Assembly (NCBI GenBank): GCA_964354375.1
Contig: CAYGZQ010000095.1
Location: forward strand, 1 to 10,948
Direction of reading: 5' to 3'
Length of the DNA: 10,948 nucleotides
Origin: CAYGZQ01 sp964354375 [NCBI: uncultured Planctomycetota bacterium]
GTDB lineage: Bacteria > JAJVIF01 > JAPKYR01
The position numbers and the translations under genes are program-made. A model generated the notes under the pieces. That model was not told the origin of the DNA and made no database searches. It saw nothing but the letters and a program-made list of their open reading frames with translations. Numbering within the stretch: position 1 is the stretch's first letter; each line of letters opens with the position of its first letter. Below are positions 7,300-10,948 of this stretch, piece after piece.

Positions 7300-8211
7300 A
7301 TGAGCGACCAGGATCGAGGTCAGGGCGGAAAGTCTGGTGTTCCCCCGATACAACCCAAGCCGGCGACGCAGCCGAGACCGCCCGGGCAATCCAGGGGATC
7401 TCTGTTCGGGCAGGCGGGACCCGTTAATCTCAGTACTGGCAGGAAGGACACGCTGGTGCTTGGAGACCTGGCAAAGCCTCACGAGCAGCCGGTGGCATCT
7501 CCGCCCGCCCCGGAAGGGGACTCGGGGATGATGTCCGGACCCATGTCGGAGGCATTTGTGCGGTCGCCCGAGCTTGGGGCGCTGACCGAGCTCTCCAGGA
7601 AAATGCCGAGTCCGTCGACGAGCTGGTCGCCGACTCCCTGGAGGCCTCGGATAGAGTCGTCGTCCTATGTGCATCCCCTGGGCGCCGTCAGCGGCAACGT
7701 TCAGGTCGGAAAGGAAGTGTTTGTCGCGGCGGGCGCGGTGATCAGGGGCGACAACGAGGAGCCGATCTTCATCGGCGACGAATGCAACATCCAGGAGGGC
7801 GCGATCCTCAGGGACCTGCCTACCGTCATCGACGGCAAGAGGCTCACGCAGCGGGTTGTCGACGTGGGGAACGACAAGTACTCCCTCTACCTGGCGGGCA
7901 GGGTATCGATCGCCCCGCAGGCTCAGGTGCATGGTCCTGCGTACATCGCCGAGGGGGTGTATGTCGGTATGCAGTCGCTCGTGTTCTGGGCGAGGATAGA
8001 GGCCGGGGTCGTGATTGAGCCCGGCTGCCTTATCATGAATGTGACGATCCCCTCCGGAGTCTTCGTTCCCGCCGGACTCAAGGTCACCACTCAGAGTGTT
8101 GTCAAAGACCTTCCACCGCTGACCGAAAAATATCGCTTCAGGGGGATCGGGGAAGAGACAGTGGCCTGCAACCGCGAGATGCTTAAGGGCCACAGGTCTT
8201 TATCAAGATAA
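7300..8211 (+). CDS. Gamma-carbonic-anhydrase/CcmM-like left-handed beta-helix protein, probably not catalytic
   Basis: Residues 1-120 of this 303-residue protein are disordered-looking and rich in Pro, Gly and Ser. Residues 121-300 form a hexapeptide-repeat domain that closely follows the N-terminal domain of CcmM: SYVHPLGAVSGNV (122-134), AVIRGDNEEP (146-155), IFIGDECNIQEGA (156-168), VHGPAYIAEGVYVG (210-223), VFWARI (228-233) and IPSGVFVPAG (250-259). In gamma carbonic anhydrases three histidines bind zinc. By motif alignment only the last, H211, is present; the others are replaced by R171 and P206, while the supporting R149, D151 and Q165 remain. A carbonic anhydrase activity is therefore doubtful and a structural or scaffold role is more likely. 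TGGAGG lies nine bases before the ATG. It may be co-transcribed with the SPOR gene 60 bases upstream. Confidence 0.83.
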   Translation: MSDQDRGQGGKSGVPPIQPKPATQPRPPGQSRGSLFGQAGPVNLSTGRKDTLVLGDLAKPHEQPVASPPAPEGDSGMMSGPMSEAFVRSPELGALTELSRKMPSPSTSWSPTPWRPRIESSSYVHPLGAVSGNVQVGKEVFVAAGAVIRGDNEEPIFIGDECNIQEGAILRDLPTVIDGKRLTQRVVDVGNDKYSLYLAGRVSIAPQAQVHGPAYIAEGVYVGMQSLVFWARIEAGVVIEPGCLIMNVTIPSGVFVPAGLKVTTQSVVKDLPPLTEKYRFRGIGEETVACNREMLKGHRSLSR

Positions 8212-8261
8212 GACAAGATTACCGACCCGGCTTTCCTCTGCTTCACCAGCGATGAACTCGT

Positions 8262-8299
8262 GGCTCCCACAAGCGGAGTCTTCGTAGCTTGTGGGAGTC
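8262..8299 (+). terminator. Inverted repeat, possible terminator after the beta-helix gene
   Basis: CTCCCACAAGC (8264-8274) and GCTTGTGGGAG (8287-8297) are a perfect 11-base inverted repeat. Two more pairs, one of them G-T, extend it to 8262 and 8299. The loop is 12 bases and is followed by TCATATTATT instead of a clean T-run, so termination is plausible but not certain. It marks the boundary between the housekeeping block and the accessory region, and it overlaps the first possible start of the next gene. Confidence 0.5.
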
Positions 8300-9016
8300 T
8301 CATATTATTCCGAAAACAACGCCGCTTGCGTTATCGATTCGTGTGTTGTTTGGATGCTAGCCGACATGTACTCACGAATCATTGCGTTCATAGCGTTCTA
8401 CCTTGATGTCGTTCGATGCAAGCCGGACCCGCCGCCTGGGGTCCAAGATGGCGCGATCCCGTATAGCGTTCGAATTATCGATATCTACAGAGAAACCGGC
8501 TTCCCCTCGAGCGACGCTGAAGTATTGGCTGCCTTGAGCTTCAAGGTGTACGGCCACCACTTCCTGAAAATATCCGCGAAGTTGATATCTATCCCGTTAG
8601 TATATATAACGGCCAGATGGTGTTTCGGTATCCCTGGCGGTTCTGAGTGGGCACTGAGCCTGAACGGGCCCGAGACCCTTATATTCTGTGTAGGCGCATA
8701 CGTGGTGCTGGTGTCCTTCGCTGAGACTATTTCTTGGTTACTGAGCTATATATACCTCTTGACAGGCAGCAAGTGGGGTGTTTTGATCTTGAACATAGCG
8801 CTTGCTGCTTTTGTTGTGGCCGCGCCCCCAACGTTGCATGTGATTCTGGCAGCCGATCGACCGTGGGTGGCGGACCGTGACGTGTCGATAATGGAAGTCG
8901 CGTTGGCTACATTGGCAACGGTCAGCGCAACCGCGATATTCACGACTGTCGTCAATGTCGTCCTTGTGAACTTGATCAGGATAAGGCTGAGGAGAATGAG
9001 GGGAGAATCAGTGTAG
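8291..9016 (+). CDS. Multi-pass membrane protein of unknown function
   Basis: I do not recognise this protein of up to 241 residues. It has four clear hydrophobic segments, at about 92-110, 129-157, 162-187 and 201-229, and a weaker one near 22-41; the end is basic (RIRLRRMRGESV). The start is uncertain. GTG 8291 lies inside the preceding inverted repeat and has only GGAG 12 bases upstream, while ATG 8354 and ATG 8366 are alternatives without a clear ribosome binding site. Base use differs from the genes to its left: the 60 bases at 8581-8640 hold 28 G or C, and runs such as tatatata occur. The stop lies within a few bases of an RHS fragment, the same position the small membrane gene at 10424 has relative to the next RHS copy. 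An immunity gene left from a lost cassette is an inference. Confidence 0.6.
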   Translation: MGVSYYSENNAACVIDSCVVWMLADMYSRIIAFIAFYLDVVRCKPDPPPGVQDGAIPYSVRIIDIYRETGFPSSDAEVLAALSFKVYGHHFLKISAKLISIPLVYITARWCFGIPGGSEWALSLNGPETLIFCVGAYVVLVSFAETISWLLSYIYLLTGSKWGVLILNIALAAFVVAAPPTLHVILAADRPWVADRDVSIMEVALATLATVSATAIFTTVVNVVLVNLIRIRLRRMRGESV

Positions 9017-9017
9017 C

Positions 9018-10337
9018 TTGGCACGGTATATTGAGTGGGATTATCTCCGCGGGGCGGACGGGGACGTGATCCGTCGGCGGAAGCCCGCCGAGGCGCCCGA
9101 GCCGGATCGTTTGCATTTCAACGATCCGCTTGGGACAATCAAGGGGCAGTCGAAACCGACTCGTCCGGCCAATCCGGTGGAGACGTACACGATGAGCGCG
9201 GAAGGCGAGCCGCTTGAGGCGCAGACGACGGACATGCCGTCCAACATCCGGTTCCACGGCGGGTACCTGGAGGGGAAGGAGTTCGACACGCCGCCGGGAT
9301 CGGATCGCGGGCACCTGTATCGCATGGGCGTCCGGCACTACTCCCCGGCGCTGGGGAGATTCCTGCAGCGGGATCCGATGAGAAACTTCCGTGGGCCGAA
9401 CGCCGAGTACCCGCTCTCAGCCAACCCATATGTGTATGCGTTCAATCAGCCGCTGCAGTACGCAGACACGACCGGCTATCAGGCGTGCTGCCCGGTTGGC
9501 GGGCTCACCGGCTCGCAATATGGTACGGGCAAGATGGAAACGCCGGGTGGCGGCGGAGGAGAAGAGGCGAGCTGCCGAATAGGATGGCCTGATCCCGTCT
9601 GCGGATGCATGCTGCTCAAGAGCTGCTGCGTGTTCGCTTCGGAACCAGAGCCCACAAAGCCCTGCGATGCCTGCCCTGGGCTGATAACCCATGTCATGTG
9701 CCCTCCCAGTGATTGGACCGAACACGACTGCTACTGCTGGTGCTGTGAGCAACGTGCTGGGGGGCCGAATGCGCCAGCTCATTGCGGTCCTTCTGGTGTT
9801 GGGGCCATCGCTCATGGACCCATGGGTCCTCCTGAGTTGGGGCCATGGGGTGACGGCCAGGTGCCTGTACCACTCCCCAAATGGCCGGATCCATCTGTGC
9901 CGGGAAGGCATCCTTCCCTCCTCGGTATTTGTAGAGTTTTCTCGCGTCCCGGCCAGGCAAACATCCAGGTCGATCTCGGGGGGTTAGGAGAGAAGCCCAA
10001 CTGCAGATCAGTGACTGGTGTTGTACTTGGTGTGATTGATGCCAGCGTACTTTGGCTCTGTGATCACATCACAGCAGTTAATTGCGCGGGGAAGACGGAT
10101 CTGGCGCGGTGCCTGTGCAACGCATGCCAAGCAGTTAAGAATTGCTACAACTACATGGGCTGGACATGGTTCTGGTTGGGGCTTGGTATTGGCATCATTG
10201 GCGGTCTGGCTGGCGGTGGATGGGTTGGAGGCTATCAGATTACGATGCTCTTCTGGCTTATCGGGGCCATCTTAACTACGGCAGCATGTGCCGGGGCACT
10301 TGCTGCTGTTGAAGAATGCTACCGAACGTATGGGTGA
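9018..10337 (+). CDS. Orphan RHS core tail with cysteine-rich, membrane-active-looking C-terminal tip
   Basis: The first 154 residues are the end of an RHS-repeat core: HFNDPLGT, an RFHGGYLEGKEFD segment, HLYRMGVRHYSPALGRFLQRDP (99-120), and NPYVYAFNQPLQYADTTGY (136-154), the usual boundary before a variable toxin tip. The upstream thousand-residue shell is absent. The tip (155-439) matches nothing I know. It has 25 cysteines with CC, CxC and CxxC pairs, a Pro/Gly-rich middle, and two hydrophobic segments at about 379-397 (glycine-rich GLGIGIIGGLAGGG) and 408-430. The frame has no ATG before 9192; TTG 9018 is the only upstream canonical start, so this may be a silent orphan rhs-CT that must recombine into a full RHS gene to be made. 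A candidate immunity gene follows. The family of the tip and its toxicity are inference. Confidence 0.7.
   Translation: MARYIEWDYLRGADGDVIRRRKPAEAPEPDRLHFNDPLGTIKGQSKPTRPANPVETYTMSAEGEPLEAQTTDMPSNIRFHGGYLEGKEFDTPPGSDRGHLYRMGVRHYSPALGRFLQRDPMRNFRGPNAEYPLSANPYVYAFNQPLQYADTTGYQACCPVGGLTGSQYGTGKMETPGGGGGEEASCRIGWPDPVCGCMLLKSCCVFASEPEPTKPCDACPGLITHVMCPPSDWTEHDCYCWCCEQRAGGPNAPAHCGPSGVGAIAHGPMGPPELGPWGDGQVPVPLPKWPDPSVPGRHPSLLGICRVFSRPGQANIQVDLGGLGEKPNCRSVTGVVLGVIDASVLWLCDHITAVNCAGKTDLARCLCNACQAVKNCYNYMGWTWFWLGLGIGIIGGLAGGGWVGGYQITMLFWLIGAILTTAACAGALAAVEECYRTYG
9031..9085 (+). repeat. Direct repeat, copy 1, at the start of the RHS core tail
   Basis: These 55 bases are identical to 10894-10948. They encode IEWDYLRGADGDVIRRRK, in frame with the RHS fragment. 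The bases just left of the two copies differ (ATA against ACC), so the left edge of the repeat is sharp. The right edge cannot be seen because the second copy runs off the window. Confidence 0.95.
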
Positions 10338-10423
10338 CGGTCATCGTAGGTCGGCAACCAGGATCGGCCCTCCTTGTTCTGCGGATCCGCTTCCCTTTCC
10401 GGATTGTGAGCCGAGAGGATGTC

Positions 10424-10762
10424 ATGATGAACAAGAACAGCGCGGATGCAACGCAGCAGCGACGAGAAAGATGGACCCTCGTTGCCTGCATTAGTTCCCT
10501 ATTCGGCCTCTTGCCGCTGTTTTACCTCTGGGGAGCACTGGCCCAGAGGGCTGGGGATCACGTGATGTTTATTGTGCTGTACACCGGCCCCATTCTGATT
10601 GTGCTTGCAGGATTCATGGTCCGCGCTATTCGGGGATTTGATAGCCCTGAAGAGCCAATGCTGCCATGCGGCATTGGGAGAACTACCGCCATCGTGATTA
10701 TGTCGTCCATGATAATCATTGGTGCAGTCTGTCTTGTAGCGTTGTGGAGGCTCGGAGGATGA
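10424..10762 (+). CDS. Small three-TM protein, candidate immunity protein
   Basis: This 112-residue protein has a short polar N-terminus (1-16) and three hydrophobic segments at about 17-39, 46-68 and 87-110, with basic residues at 13-16 and 67-70. I recognise no family. GAGAGGA (10413-10419) lies four bases before ATG 10424 and seven before ATG 10427, and either may be the start. The frame is open further upstream to 10316 and overlaps the RHS gene end, but no ribosome binding site supports that. It follows the RHS tip by 86 bases on the same strand, which is where the cognate immunity gene of a polymorphic toxin normally lies. A membrane protein is what one would expect if the tip acts on the membrane. 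The function is therefore inferred from position and topology only. Confidence 0.6.
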   Translation: MMNKNSADATQQRRERWTLVACISSLFGLLPLFYLWGALAQRAGDHVMFIVLYTGPILIVLAGFMVRAIRGFDSPEEPMLPCGIGRTTAIVIMSSMIIIGAVCLVALWRLGG

Positions 10763-10871
10763 CCGACCATGGCGCTAGCCGTAAGAATCCGCCACGGGGG
10801 ACGCGGCGGACATAGGCGGACGGGGATTCACGAGGTCCGGGCACAGGCAGGCTCGAGGACTCGCTCAGCCT

Positions 10872-10889
10872 GAGCCCGGCACCGGGCTC
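10872..10889 (+). repeat. Hairpin next to the second RHS copy
   Basis: GAGCCCG and CGGGCTC form a perfect seven-base stem with loop GCAC. It ends four bases before the direct repeat begins at 10894. No T-run follows, so it is not an ordinary terminator. Copy 1 has no equivalent hairpin at its left edge. Confidence 0.5.
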
Positions 10890-10893
10890 GACC

Positions 10894-10948
10894 TTGAGTG
10901 GGATTATCTCCGCGGGGCGGACGGGGACGTGATCCGTCGGCGGAAGCC
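10894..10948 (+). repeat. Direct repeat, copy 2, truncated by the window end
   Basis: All 55 bases match 9031-9085. The repeat unit, measured start to start, is 1863 bases and contains one RHS core tail, one tip and one small membrane-protein gene. Confidence 0.95.

Larger units (their letters stand above)
10785..10948 (+). pseudogene. Second RHS core-tail fragment, cut by the window end
   Basis: From 10894 the sequence repeats the RHS core tail of 9031-9085 without a mismatch, in frame as LEWDYLRGADGDVIRRRK. The same frame is open leftward only to 10785, after a TAA at 10782-10784, and contains no ATG, GTG or TTG before the repeat. This copy therefore also lacks an ordinary start codon. The region 10763-10893 between the small membrane gene and the repeat is very GC-rich and shows no gene of its own. 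What tip this copy carries lies beyond the window. Confidence 0.65.

Noticed and set aside
10803-10826. Repeated GGCGGA units between the small membrane gene and the second RHS copy
   Set aside because: The units are short, irregularly spaced and expected by chance in such GC-rich DNA.
1-10948. tRNA, rRNA, CRISPR array, transposase or riboswitch
   Set aside because: I looked on both strands and saw no cloverleaf, no regular spacer-repeat series, no transposase motifs and no recognisable riboswitch core.

Overview
The window comes from a GC-rich bacterial chromosome, probably of an uncultivated lineage. Three things point to the Terrabacteria side (Actinobacteria-, Chloroflexi- or Armatimonadota-like): a four-domain ribosomal protein S1 directly upstream of coaE (an arrangement known from Mycobacterium), a CcmM-like left-handed beta-helix protein, and a promoter placed for leaderless translation. 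No rRNA, signature protein or mobile-element gene fixes the phylum, so this placement is weak.

Left part (1-2773): a leftward DUF1848 gene (106-927) shares a short divergent promoter region with a rightward gene for a membrane-anchored protein of unknown function (1019-1606). A secreted PDZ-domain protein follows (1709-2773). At the extreme left edge a good sigma70-type promoter points out of the window.

Middle part (2959-8211): a housekeeping block, all on the plus strand. It runs rpsA (ribosomal protein S1), a strong intrinsic terminator, coaE (last step of CoA synthesis), folC overlapping coaE by one base, a DedD-like SPOR-domain envelope protein, and a hexapeptide-repeat protein of the gamma-carbonic-anhydrase/CcmM type that has lost two of its three zinc-binding histidines.

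Right part (8212-10948): the character changes. After a 13-bp-stem inverted repeat comes an accessory region of alternating membrane-protein genes and start-codon-poor RHS fragments. It contains an AT-richer multi-TM protein (8291-9016), an RHS core tail fused to a cysteine-rich tip with two membrane segments (9018-10337), and a small three-TM protein (10424-10762). The beginning of a second copy of the same RHS core tail follows (10894 to the window end, 55/55 bases identical to 9031-9085). This is the layout of an orphan rhs-CT/immunity cassette array, as in polymorphic toxin loci, but no full-length RHS gene lies upstream in the window. The tip and the candidate immunity proteins match no family I recognise, and this is the most novel part of the window.
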